NCBI GenBank assembly: GCA_025765615.1
Contig: JAIVFJ010000061.1
Location: 186,001-250,000 of the forward strand
Reading direction: 5' to 3'
DNA: 64,000 bases
From: Zopfochytrium polystomum
Lineage: Eukaryota > Chytridiomycota > Chytridiomycetes > Chytridiales > Chytridiaceae
Part shown: piece by piece, positions 42,926 to 54,431 of the stretch
Position numbering within the stretch: position 1 is the first letter of the stretch
Layout: the number at the start of each line of letters is the position of its first letter
Position numbers and translations under genes: made by a program
The notes under the pieces: generated by a model
Told to the model about the DNA's origin: nothing
Databases searched by the model: none
Seen by the model: the letters and a program-made list of their open reading frames with translations, nothing else

Positions 42926-43014
42926 ATGGGCATTGTGAGAACAATAACTGACAGTTACAATGGGTTCAGGTCCGTCTTGTGCCTCTTGCTGCTAACCAGT
43001 CAGTTCCACTAACA
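42926..43014 (+). repeat. Partial second-family LTR (3' 89 bp)
   Basis: It is a direct repeat, with a handful of mismatches, of 40974-41063, ending ACTAACA. It begins immediately after the chromovirus LTR end. The pair flanks the chromovirus LTR but is far too long to be a target-site duplication. Confidence 0.75.
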
Positions 43015-43400
43015 CCGTTCGTCATTTGGGGTGGGAGTCACGAGCTCGGGTGCAATTCCGCCATATCTCTTTGCTCAACCCGAAAACCTCTCACTGGGGG
43101 GGGCAAAAGACACGAAGCGCTTTCCCACGCCCGAGCGCACACCTTTTGAGCGTGTCCAGCCTCGAGGGAAACAATCGGTGCGTATCGCTTGCCGTGGGCT
43201 CTTTTGGACAAGCCGTTGGTCTTCGCGAGTCGGAAGGTGGAGGGCTCGTTCCGACCACGCTGCAGCACCCTCCCTCTCGCGTCGTTTGTACGGAAGCGGC
43301 TGCCGCTGCAACGGACTGGCTCGGCCGCTGTTCCATGAGGCCCCAGACCTTTGACCTTACAAGCCCAACGACCCAATCCTCCGCCTGCCTCTCTAAAAAA
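43015..43400 (+). pseudogene. Decayed RCC1-like gene fragment
   Basis: The stretch near 43283-43345 resembles the RCC1-like gene at 39206-39265 in DNA, with a shared ACGGAAGCGGC core, and in peptide (CTEAAAAATD against CTEAATAALD, followed by GR). Just upstream a frame reads CVSLAVGSFGQAVGL, a blade-like pattern. Frames are broken and no start or splice signals are clear. It is probably a relic paralogue fragment stranded beside the repeat island. Confidence 0.4.
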
Positions 43401-43692
43401 AGACGTCGCCTAAGACAAGGAAAGAAAGACTTTATGTAGCAGAAGCAGTTGCCGCAGCTGTTGCATCTTCGTCCTCTCCGCAGCGCCTAGAACGCGGCGA
43501 TCGACCAAAGGGCACACGAGGACACTCAAGGCCACCCCCCAGTGAAATCTCAAGATAGGAGAATAAAGAAACAAACGATAAGCAAAACCAAAAAGATCCG
43601 AAAGAGAGCAGAGCGCAGCCGAAACCCACCGCCAGGCATGAAGCGTCATTCGTCCGCTGGTCGCCGAATGGGAGGCTAAGCCCTCGCGAATT
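43401..43692. other. 3' flank of the asparagine synthetase gene
   Basis: No coding signal is supported. The sequence contains A-rich stretches (43556-43610) and lies just beyond the stop codon of the minus-strand asparagine synthetase gene. Confidence 0.5.
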
Positions 43693-45976
43693 TCAGCCTT
43701 TCACCTTCTTTGCCGAGGACTTCTCAATCGAGTCGCCGGCCTTGTGCTTCTCCGCCGCGGGGGCCTGTGGAGCAACGTACGCCGCGTTATGCGCCTTTTG
43801 TGCCCTGCCCGAGGGGTCCTCGGAGCAGCCCCAGTCCCTCCGCGGAATCCACCTCACGACGCTTTCGAGGCACGCCCTCTGCGGGAAGTGCTTCTCAAAC
43901 ACCCTTCGGTACCAGTACGCCTCCTTGGTCGTTGGCGGGTCGTGCGGGAACGTCTCGGCCCTGCTTGCAAACTCCTCGTCGGTGACGCACCGTTCTGCCG
44001 TGTCCTTGAGGCCATCGATCCAGCTGTACCCGACACCGTCCGAGAATTGCTCCTTCTGGCGCCAGAGGATGTCGTCGGGGAGGTACGGGTCGTCCTTGTC
44101 GTCGAACGCGGCGCGAAGCACATGCTTTTCAATACGGTGGTGGTACGGCGCCTGCTGCGTCGCCTTGTGGCAGGCGGGCACTTGGCTCATTGCCACGTCC
44201 AGGAACGCCTTGTCCAGGAACGGGACCCGCGCTTCAAGACCCCACGCCATGGTTGACTTGTTGGCGCGCAGGCAGTCCGACGTGTGCAGATTTTGGATTC
44301 GCGAAATGCACTCGTGGTGAAGAGACTGGGGGCTCGGGGCGCTGTGGAAGTAAAGGTAGCCTGAACATGGGAGGATGGAGGACGCAAACAGGATATTTGA
44401 TGACGTTATAACGAGTTTCAAAGTGCAACGGCCAATGTGAGGAGTGAATGGGCCCTTTTAGCCAATTTTGATGGGCAGGGCGAACGAAGGTGAGACGGGG
44501 ATAAACTAACCAGCAAAAATCTCGTCGCTGCCTTCCCCGCTAAGAACCATTTTCACGCCCATCGCCTTGATTTTTCTCGAAAGGAGCCACATGGGCGTCG
44601 AAGCTCGGACGGTGGTTACATCGTATGTCTCAAGATGCCAGATGACGTCTGAAATGGCGTCGATACCATCTTGTACAGTAAAGGTGTACTCGTGGTGAAC
44701 GGTCTTTAAAAAGTCGGCAACGCGCCGCGCAGCCTTGAGATCAGGCGAGCCCTCAAGTCCGATTGAAAATGAGTGAAGGCGAGGCCATGCCGCCACGGAA
44801 GAAATGGCCGCTTCGTTGAACAAAAGCGCGACAGTACCCGAGATCGAAAAATTTTGAGCGAGTGAGAAAGAAAAAAAAAAAAAGAAAAAAAAAAGGAAGC
44901 ACAATTCACAACTGTAACATACATTTTATGTCATCGTCCTCTTCCGACTCTTCCAGCTCCTTCATTCGCATGCGCATCGCAATCGAAGCAATGAGGGACG
45001 AGTCCAAGCCCCCAGACAGCAATACGCCGTAGGGCACTTCACTCATGAGCCTCTTCTTGACAGCGCGTTCTAAAGCCGTTCGAAGTGCCGTGTACATCTC
45101 CTTGTCCTGCTGTTCGGTGTTGGGCTTGTACTCGTCGGCCTTGGATGGGATCCCGCGGTCGACGTGAGAGTACCACGTTGGGTTGTAGTAGCGCGTGGTC
45201 TGTTTTGTTGCCGAGTTGTAAATGTGGCCTGGGGGAAAGGCGATGATTCGATCGCACTCGTCGTGGAGGCTCTTCATTTCCGAGGCGAACCAAACTGAGC
45301 GGTCGGAGGAGCGCCAGCCCTGGTAGAGGGTGGTAATTCCAATGTGATCGCGCGCAGCGAGGTAAAGGTCCTTCTTTCTGTCGTAGAGAACAAAGCTGAA
45401 CATGCCGTCCAGCAAGTGGACAAAGTTGGGGCCGTTCTCTTCATACTGAAAAGCGCGTTTAGACTCGTGCAAGGTTCACTGTAGAGAGAGAGCAACTTGA
45501 AAGACGCCACGAACATTGACACGCCACGAGCGCCTGACACACAGAACCCACCAGGTAGAGGATCACTTCGCAGTCAGAGTGCGTTTTGAAGTTGTGGGGT
45601 TCCCTCAGCGATTTTCGAAGTGTGAGGTGGTTGTAGATTTCACCGTTCACGGAGAGAATGACCGATTCGTCGGCGTTGGTAAGCGGCTGAGCGCCACTGT
45701 CTGTCGTTGACCATTGACTGGTAAGAGAGAGAGAAGATGTCGGCTTTCAATTTGGCCAGACCCACCGACGCCGACAATGGCAAGACGCTCGTGGCACAGG
45801 ATGCTGGAGCCGGCGACCTTCACGCCGCTCCAGTCGGGACCCCGATGTCTAATGCGCTTTGACAAGGCCACGGCGCGTTCGCGGAAAGCGTCGCCCGGGG
45901 ACTGCTGGACAGGCGTGGACGAGGCAGAGGCTGCGGCCGGGCCGCCCAGTCCAAACACAGCGAAGATGCCGCACAT
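43693..45976 (-). CDS. ASN1: Asparagine synthetase (glutamine-hydrolysing)
   Basis: It makes asparagine from aspartate, glutamine and ATP in the cytosol. The ATG (45974-45976) gives MCGIFAVFG, so Cys2 is the amidotransferase nucleophile. [21 protein letters not shown] and [10 protein letters not shown] follow. The synthetase domain has [13 protein letters not shown], the pyrophosphate loop (about 45000), GLEGSPDL, then [16 protein letters not shown] spanning an intron (about 44351-44511), ARVPFLD, and [14 protein letters not shown]. About five introns are visible, one with an A-rich plus-strand tract at 44868-44895. A Lys-rich tail ends at 43693-43695. Length and motif order are those of the AsnB/ASNS family. 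Confidence 0.95.
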
Positions 45977-46020
45977 TTTGACGTTGTAGACGCAAGGTGT
46001 CCTAAGTCGTGGTCGTCGTG

Positions 46021-46051
<31 letters not shown>

Positions 46052-47032
46052 GTTGTTGTCGTCGTCGCCGTCGTCGTTTGTTTGTGGGTCGCACTCTAAT
46101 GTGTGTCAGTCAAGGTCCCTCGTTGGCGGGGAAGGGGGAATCCTTAATAGGCAGCAGTGCCAGGTCCCAGTGAGCGAGTGAGAGTGAGGGAGTGGGTTTT
46201 TGTTATGGCCTTTATTTCCCCCCTTTTTTTTTTTTTTTTTTTTGTTTGGTTTGCGGACTTCTTGTTTTTTGTTTTTTTTTTTGGATGGAGGGATTGATTG
46301 GTGATGTTCGATGATGATTGGCCTCTGATTCCCCCCAGATCAAGCGCGCTGATTGGTTGGCGGCCGGTTATTTCTTCCGTGAGTATCAGATCTCTGTTAG
46401 TACCTTCCTTGTCAAGTCAACCCTCGGAGAATTCTTTTCCCCTGCCGTGTCAGAAAGAGGCAAGGACTGGTTCTTTAAATACGCGCACGAACAAGAGTCA
46501 GTGTCCCCAGAGAGAATAGCGAGCGAGCATGTGGGTGGACGGGATCCTCGGAAAGGCATCGGGGATGACGCCGAGAATGGAGTCCTCCCCAATTCCTTTG
46601 CGCTGGCAGGCCTTCAGTACCATCCACTTTCGAACTTTGACACCCCCTCATCTCCCCCCAATACCCCCAACCCCTAACCATCGTAACACCACCCTCCCAA
46701 TCTGCTGCCCACGACCCGCGGACTACAGGGTTTCGTAGACCTTTTGATTTCTGGTCTTCCGAACGGGACAAACCGCGGCAGATGTATTTGCCCACAAAGT
46801 GGAACTTGGGGCTGGCGTTCTCGTGCCAATTCTACACCGCTTTTGGGCAAACCTTGAAGAAGCTATTGAAGCACCGGCTGGTGAAGCACCGCTCCGTGAG
46901 CTGCCGTTTTCCCGATCTCAATGTTGTGACTTGCGACGTTTGGTTATATATCTCTGCAACGATAGACCCTACATATAAATAAATACCCGATTTAAGCTGA
47001 GCACGCGTCGCTGTTCTGCCGAAACCATAACG

Positions 47033-47069
<37 letters not shown>

Positions 47070-47356
47070 AAGACAGCGAGTAGGGAGCGAATACCGCGAA
47101 GAAAGGGCCACCAAAGGCTCTGTTATTTAGAATGATAGATAGACAAACCACAAAACCGCCAACAACCGCCGCCGCCACTACCATTTTTGGGGGCGCCAAG
47201 AGGGGAGGGGTCAAGAGGAGGGCGGCCGCGGGGGGTGGGCGCAGACACACGGCTCAGGAAACTCTCTCTGTCTCTCTCTCTCTCTCTTTCTCTTTCTCTC
47301 TCGCGAAGCCGGGGGCGAGGCTGGTCCGCCGGCCAAAGTCCTTCCCTTGAAAAAAC
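45977..47356. other. Intergenic, divergent promoters of ASN1 and the PX-PB1 gene
   Basis: It holds a (CGT)n tract (about 46006-46080), a T run (46227-46243), a (GA)n tract (47034-47065) and an interrupted (CT)n tract (47263-47302). A frame at 46318-46677 is open but has no recognisable domain. TATATAAAT-like sequence near 46970 could be a promoter element. Confidence 0.55.
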
Positions 47357-50300
47357 ATGCTGTTGCAACCGCCGCAGGCCCTACCACAGCAGCAGCAGCA
47401 GCAACCGCTGCAGCCGCAGCCTCCCCGACTACTGCTGCCGCCGGTGCAGGCATCGTTGTCGCCGCTGGCGGCGTCGTCGCGGCCTCTCTCACCCCGTGAT
47501 CTGCAGTCGCAACCGTCGGACCCCCCCTTCACCGATGTTCACGTCGTTGCATGGGAGGAGGGCTCGCATCCTTCTTCGTCTTCGCAAAAGACTGCAGAGG
47601 CAGCGGCGGACGCGGCAGCCCCTCTCTTTATCATTGCAATCTCCACCAGCAAGCCGCTGCCTGCGCGGTTCAACTCCCCCTATCCCAACACTCTATGCAT
47701 CCGACGGTCCTTCGACGATTTCCTGGCATTCAACACAAAGCTTCAGGGATACCTACTAAAAGCTAGGGATCACGATGCCATCATCCTCGATAAAAAGCGC
47801 AAACAATCCCAAGCTTTTTTGACATTGCCCAAAAGGGGCAAACTCGCCACCACCATTGCCGATAACGAAGAGAGAGTTATACTACTCGACGCTTACCTTC
47901 AAGACATTTTGTCGTTATCACCCATCATCTGGTCGCTAGACTTCGTCGAGGAGTTTTTCTCTCCAACGTCGCCTGACTGGGAAATTACTCGTAAAGTGGA
48001 ACCGGAGCCAGTCAGGTCTCGATCGAACTGGCGACCTGGGGCACTCTTTAGGCCCAGAACTGTCGGCCGGCGCAACGGTAATCCTGACAAACGCGAAGTA
48101 GGAGGAAGAACACCGCCAGCCGCAACCATTTCTTCATCGAACCTCTCGAGGGCGAACTTGCACAGCGTCGAATCACTTCCGGTTGCTCTTAGGGGGAATG
48201 TAGTTCATCCTTTGAATTCGACCCACAAATTGCAACGCGCGGAATCCACGGGCGAAGACGATGCTCCGCTAGAGGAGGACTGGTTGGCCCCAATCGAACA
48301 GCTCCGCCGGTCTTCCCGACAAATGATGGAGTCTGATAAGGGAACACCAATCGATGCGGCCCGCCCAGCGAGCTTGCTGCCAAAATTTCAGAACTCCAAC
48401 GTTGAAACTGTGTCGTCGTCTGCTTTGAATCAAGTTATCAGCGCCTTGTACGACGAGGCGGCAAAAGGACCACCACGCAACAGTGTGGTCGCAAGAAAGT
48501 TTGTGGTGGCATCAGCAGTCGCGGATGCTGATATTCGCGGAGTTGATGTTGAAGGAGCTTTCTACAGTCAAGTTCTCGCCTCACGTGAGTGGTTGAGAGA
48601 TTCATGCGCTTTCTTTTGACAGCGTCCCATTTGCCATTTGTAGTGGACAGTCCGAAAAAGCCCGTACGAGAAGAACTTTTTCTCAGCACAATCAGCAGTT
48701 TACCTGCCAATAAAGTCACGAAGAAGAGGAGCAGGCCACTCCCCGAAACCCCCCTAAACATTGGAGCGCGATCCGCCTCATTAACTGAAATCGCAAGCGA
48801 TTCAAACTCGTCAATTACACAACCGACACCTCTGTCTCGCAGTGATGTGTTCAGCAAGTCATCGTTGTTGAAGAAGGAGGTCCTAGAGACGAGAAAGAGG
48901 AGCGGATCAGCCCCCATCAAACCTCAGCCGCCCATTGGATCTGCCCGCCCTCCAATATCCGCACGCTCCTCATCTCGTTTGGAGATCGTGTCAACACAAC
49001 CCTTGAAGAAGAGTGATATTAAGGAAATGAAGGCCGCACTTGCGTCCCGTCGATCGACGGCAAAGGACGTTCCTTCCCATCCAAAGTCAGTTTTCTCTCA
49101 GCAAGCATCAGTTCCGTCCCAACCAGCTTCAATACCCTCCCAACCCACTTCAGAAACTCGAGTATTGCAAGTTTCCCACTCGGAAGTCGTCTCTCGATCC
49201 CGTTCTCCGTCGCCACCTCCTCCATTGGCTATGTCAGCCGGTCCTCAAAGTGGTGGTCTCCTTGGTGCCCCAAATCGTCGCCTCGAACCAAAAGTTCTCG
49301 TCGCGGACGGGGCCATCGTTCCGGACGTGCAATCGGAGTATGCGAACCCAGGTGTTCCACCTGTGCAAGCCTCGTCAGAGTCACCACAGACCAGTTCGGC
49401 GCAAACCCCAGCAACCGTCGCTGCTCAACTTACATCGTACCTCGCGAAACTGGCTGGGTACGGCACCGATAATGGAGGTGAAGAAGACACTACAGAGGAC
49501 AAACGAAGGACAGTCGCTTCCTACGCTTATGACGATGAGGACGAGAACGCGTTCGAAACTATGACGAACATAACTGGACCCCTGGCAGATGATGGCAATT
49601 TCTGGGCGCCGACGACACGAAAGCAACCCGCTCCCGCTCCCGCTCCTCGTCGGCCTGTGTCTTCTATTCGTGAATCAATTGTTTCGAGACGAGAGGATGC
49701 GCCGATTGTTATTAAGCGTGGAGCTGGCCAAGTATCGCGACCCGCTTCACCGAAAGATGATCAAAGTGTCGCGGAAACAAATCTGGCAATGAGCGAGATC
49801 GCCCCTTCAGATGCTGTTGACGAGAGACGGCCCAAGCGAGTTCCTGGCCCCAATATTCCAACCCGAAACTCGTCCGCGTTAGATCTAGATTCGACAGCTC
49901 CATCGAAAGGAGCACCAGGACGTAGTGCTGGCCACAACGAAGAGGCTCATGGGGATAGCGAGCAGCCTCGAGATCGCCGAAAGAGCTTTCGCAATAAAGT
50001 GACAACGGCGTGGGTCAACGACGTGTCCCTAGTGAAAGAACAGCGGGCTCCTCCAGCCTCTTTTATCGGGCAAGCATTCGGCGATTTCGGAAAGGGGCGT
50101 AGATCTTCATTCCTGGACGAGGGCAGTTCCCATCTCGAAGAAATCGAGCCAGAAGAGCATGAAAGAGTGAGTCACTCAGAATACTCGAACGATTACAACC
50201 GGAACCATTCACGCAGAAGCAACGGCCGACAGTCCGTTGGTGATGCTGTTGACGATTCATTTATCGATCACGAGGACACTCAGTGGCGATCTGGATCGAC

Positions 50301-52011
50301 TGTGGGAAGAATGAGCTCATCACGGGAAATGGAGTATGAGCTGCATCACCTTCGAAAAGAACGAACCATTCAGAGTGCCGGCGAGAAGCTTTTAAAGCCA
50401 AGCGATTTCTACAAAGTTGGCCGAGGGGATTCACGGAACGGTTCACTTGCTAGTTACAATCCTCGAGAAAGCTTTGGGGAGGATTCACGGGTTCGCGATG
50501 CAGTGTCTGCATCTGCCACATCGTCTCCAACACCGGACCAAAATTTGCCAGCTAACAAAGGAAAGTCGTCACTTCGCTCGATTGTCATTGGAACAATAAA
50601 TAGGACACTTCGCCGCAAGAAATCGAACATGAATGAAAACATGACTTTGTCAGCAAACGTAATTTCTGATCCCCTCGGCCTGGAAAATTCGAGACGGCAC
50701 GAAAAAATGGAGCCAATTCCTTTACGACCGGAAGAGGACTTCAGAGCGGTTACGTTGGAAAGAGGACGAGGTCGCACTGCCTCCCGCCCATCTATGGAAG
50801 GCAGAAGCCGAAGCCCTTCCAAGAGTGCGCCAAACGCGTACCGGTCAAGGTCCTTGTCGAGACCAAAAGTGGAAGACATTGTGGCCACGGCAACGGATGG
50901 CTCGGACTGGGAAAGTGGTCCAGTCCTAGATGCTGTTCCACCATGGAACAGAACCGCGGCGGTTGTTCGCGAAATCAGCCGCAGCGGGGGCGCATCGCTG
51001 GATTCATCCCAGCTGCCAAAGAACAATACTCGCAATGCAAGCCGCTCGAGGGAGCGTGTGCTGCAATTTGGAGAAGTCGAAATGATTTATCCCGAGGAGC
51101 TGCCCCCAGACGACGTGGTTCGCCCGTACCCGTCCTCTGGTAGAATGCAGATGAATTCCGCACCGCTTTGGGGCAATTCCTTGCCCACCGTACCAAATAG
51201 GAGCAACCTTGATGAAGAATCAAATGGGTGTGGATATGATCGGCGCCTCGTTCGCAAAGGAGCTACCGTCACCTCAAGTCCCTACGATCGATATCTCTCT
51301 AAGAGTGCCGGCGGTGTATTGATGGGGCCTGGGGAAGGGCCCACTCTTCTGCAGAGAGTGGACCCAAGGAAACGAGCCCCTCCGCGATCTCGGTCTGGTA
51401 CCTTGACACTTCGCGACTGGCAGGCATCTGCACCAGCAGTGGTGCAATACATGCCGGGACCGTTCGAAACGCGCGACGTGACGAGACGGCGCTCACAGAG
51501 CCGGGACCGTTCCTCCCGAAGCACCAGTCTTCGCCGCAGCCCTGAGGCCGAATCACCACCACCGCCACTTCCGTCAAGACGCTTACGGGATGACGATGAG
51601 GATGACACTGGAAACGACGATGAATACGAGCGTGGACGTGGACGATCCAACCGCGACGGGGATCGTCGTCGATCCGCCCTTCTCCGTTCACATTCTCTTG
51701 GAGGTCCGACTACTCGCCGAGAAATCGAAGACCGCTTCGTCCAGGTGAAGGCGTACTTTTTGATTGCCGACTTTTACGTCGCGGTCAAAATCTCCCGCAA
51801 CATTACGTTCGCGTCCCTGGTTCGGAAACTTGAAGACAAGGCCATGGCGATTCTCTACGGTGCGTTTGAGGGCGATGACCGTTTAGTTATCGACTGTTTC
51901 CAGTATGTCGACCCTGAGGGAACTCCGATTATAGTTGCTGACGAGGAGGACTGGGCAGTATGTCTTGGGGACACGGATGCCAAGCTGATGATCAAATGCA
52001 TCACGGCGTAA
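47357..52011 (+). CDS. Large PX- and PB1-domain scaffold protein (two exons, about 1530 aa)
   Basis: PX domains bind phosphoinositides and PB1 domains pair with partners such as Cdc24-type exchange factors, so a membrane-polarity scaffold is likely. The ATG is at 47357. A Gln/Pro-rich leader is followed by a PX domain (residues about 55-200) with an RRSFDDF motif and LPKRGKL-like loop. One 59-nt intron (48584-48642) separates exon 2, which encodes about 1000 residues of Ser/Arg/Pro-rich disordered sequence. The C-terminal PB1 domain (about 51735-52008) contains VKAYFLIADFYVAV and the acidic VADEEDWAVC region. Bem1/Scd2 have SH3-SH3-PX-PB1; no SH3 is seen here and the linker is far longer. Confidence 0.82.
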
Positions 52012-52470
52012 AACACTGCTCCCTCTGTCGGGGCAGTACTCTTTCTATTCGTTTTTCTTTCTGTGAATTTTGTGAATTGTTCAACTTCGTTCTCGGTGCA
52101 ATCTCAGTTTGTGGACTGCGTGTTTTACTCTATCTCAGCAATTATCCTTCTCCTCCTCTTGCTCCTCTTTCTCCACCACACTCCCTCAGCTCATAGTGCG
52201 TAATAAGGTTTTGTCAACCATTCCACATCAGTTTAGCCCTTACTTCCTCCTCCGCCTTTCTGTCTTGTTTTTCAATTATCTGTGACCGTTGCAGGACCTC
52301 GGTCCTTTCTCATCCAGTTCTCATTGTCCCGGTATCTCCCAATATACTCATATCTGTGGGGCGCTTCCTCGTCACACCCCTTCTAACAGTTGTTCAAAAC
52401 GCAATGACGGGTCGGTTCGGATTGAACCAACGCGGTCCCCTCCAAAAAAAAGGACCACGGACAACGGACG
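52012..52470. other. Intergenic, pyrimidine-rich
   Basis: It is the 3' flank of the PX-PB1 gene and promoter of the copper-transporter gene, with TC-rich stretches (52140-52195). No coding signal is supported. Confidence 0.5.
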
Positions 52471-54250
52471 ATGGCAAGGGACAGTTACCAGCATCAGCAG
52501 CAGCAGCCGCCGCCACACCGGCACTCCACCAACGGGCGCGTGTCGGCGTCAGCGGCGTCGCCGGCGTCGTCGTCCGTGGCGTCGGCGGTCTCAGCGGAGC
52601 GTGCATGCGTTGCTGGGTGGACTCTTTCCGTCAGCGCTGTTGGTGGTCACACCGGCGGCAGCAGCAGCGGCAGTGCGTGCACCATCCAGAGGCCCACCAC
52701 GACCACAACCGCCACGACCGCAACGACAACCACGACCACAACCACCGCCACCACCACTGCCACTGCCACCAGCAGCGGAGTCAGCCGAGTCAACGGCAGC
52801 GCGGCATTCCCGGCCCCGCCCTCAACCGATACCACAGCGCAATGCAAGCCCCTTTCTGTCACGCCCGCAAGAATCGTCGCTGTGGCGACCCTCGCTGCGG
52901 CGCTTGCCGCTGTCCCTGTGCTCTCGCAACCTGCGAATGGCTGCGTTTTCAACCCGGTGCGTTCGGAACTGTTTTCGTACAGTTTGCCGTGAACCCACCG
53001 CTTACCGCTCAGCGCGATTCTCACTCTTCCTTGGCCGTTCTTCGGATAAGACCAATTCTGAATGCATTAACTACCGCCTCAAACCGCTCCAGAGCGTGCC
53101 GATGCTCCAAGACATTTGCGATGAAGCGCCGCAACTTCCGGGTAAGCTTGTTTGCCCCTTCCACCACACCACCACCTGATCACATCAACACGCATCAACT
53201 CCGCCACCAAACGACTGGCGAAAAATTTAGCCTGCACAATCAGACGCATTTGCGCATCGGATCCCGTTCTGGGCCTTTCGGATTACTGCTCACCGTTCAA
53301 ACTGCTATCTGATGCCTGCTACGTGGATGGCTCCTCTCTCCGCGGCTGTCGGACTTGGACACAGCTCTGCCGCCCAGCCTCCCTGGTGCGACAGTGCGCT
53401 ACGGAAGGCCCAGCAGCAGGACTCCCCAGCGAATCCACTATCCGCACTCTTCTATCCGAAGTGTGTTCGGTTGTTTGGGGAGAACCATGTGATGCGTGCA
53501 TCGGAAGCGCGAGCGCCGCACAACGACCTCCAACCTGCGAACCTCTTGCTGCTTACTCGTTACATTGCAGAAACTTGACGTCCATTCCATCGTGCGGACC
53601 GTGGGAGACCTTCTGTTCCGCGGCCCCGCCTAATCTTCTGCCGCTTTGCGACCCTCCCCCACCCCCCCCCACCCCCCCCAGAGGAACCGAAACCGGAGAT
53701 GCCCCAATTCAAACCTTTCCTGCACTTTGGCCAGCTGGAGTATATCCTCTTCGACTGGGCAATTCCTCGTTCGGATTGGCAGTTTCTTCTCGCAAGTTCT
53801 GCCGCCTTTGGAGTTGGCTTCTTGTACGAACTGTTTGGAGCGCTCTCACGAATCCTTGAAAGGCGTCTTGACGCGGCTGCGAAGCTCCGCCAAGAGTCAG
53901 AAAGAACGAACTACCCAGAAATTGACACCAGCGACAGACAAGCTCGTCGAGGGTTTTGGCAGCCGCCGACTGTGGAAGACCCAGGCGACAACCCAACCGA
54001 CCCGCTTCTCACTCCGACTGCACAGGTTGCCACAGCAACCTTCACTCAGCGCGTGAAGACAGCGGTGACGAACGTGGCTACTTTGACTGCGCGGGAGGTG
54101 ACGGAAAGAAGTCTCAGGACAATTGTGAGGGGCCTCGTATCTCTGACGCTTTTTACCATGATATTGCTTGTTGCAACGTTCAACATTTACGTCGGCGGGT
54201 CTGTTTTGACGGGGATGCTCGCTGGCACTTTTCTCTTTGGATCGTTGTGA
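52471..54250 (+). CDS. Ctr-type copper transporter with a Cys-rich extracellular region
   Basis: The ATG at 52471 starts a Gln/Pro and then Thr/Ala-rich leader with a hydrophobic helix ending LAAVPVLS (about 52880-52930). Introns near 52956-53093 and 53141-53231 lead to a Cys-rich domain with repeated C-x(4-9)-C spacing (53232-53650). After a C-rich run (53651-53683) the frame changes and gives the Ctr domain: LHFGQLEYILFDWAI, TM1 with FLYELFGALSR, a loop with acidic and Pro residues, and TM2 FTMILLVATFNIYVGG with a Gly-containing TM3. The usual TM2 MxxxM is reduced to one Met. The frame change at the C run is either an unrecognised intron ending CCCCAG or an indel. The stop is at 54248-54250. 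Confidence 0.65.
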
Positions 54251-54431
54251 TGGTGGGTATCGACTCCGAACGTGTTGAAATCCCTTGGTGCAAAATCGTT
54301 CAAATGAATTTAAGAAAAATGAAAACGATGCAACACATTACTAGCAACGTGAAAACCGTAAAGACCATCATATCTCTCTATCATTCATTGAATTTACGTA
54401 GGGTCTATATTCTACTTGGCGCCCGACGAGT

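Noticed and set aside
46318..46677. 119-codon frame upstream of the PX-PB1 gene
   Set aside because: No recognisable family, no splice context, and the region carries simple repeats typical of intergenic DNA here.
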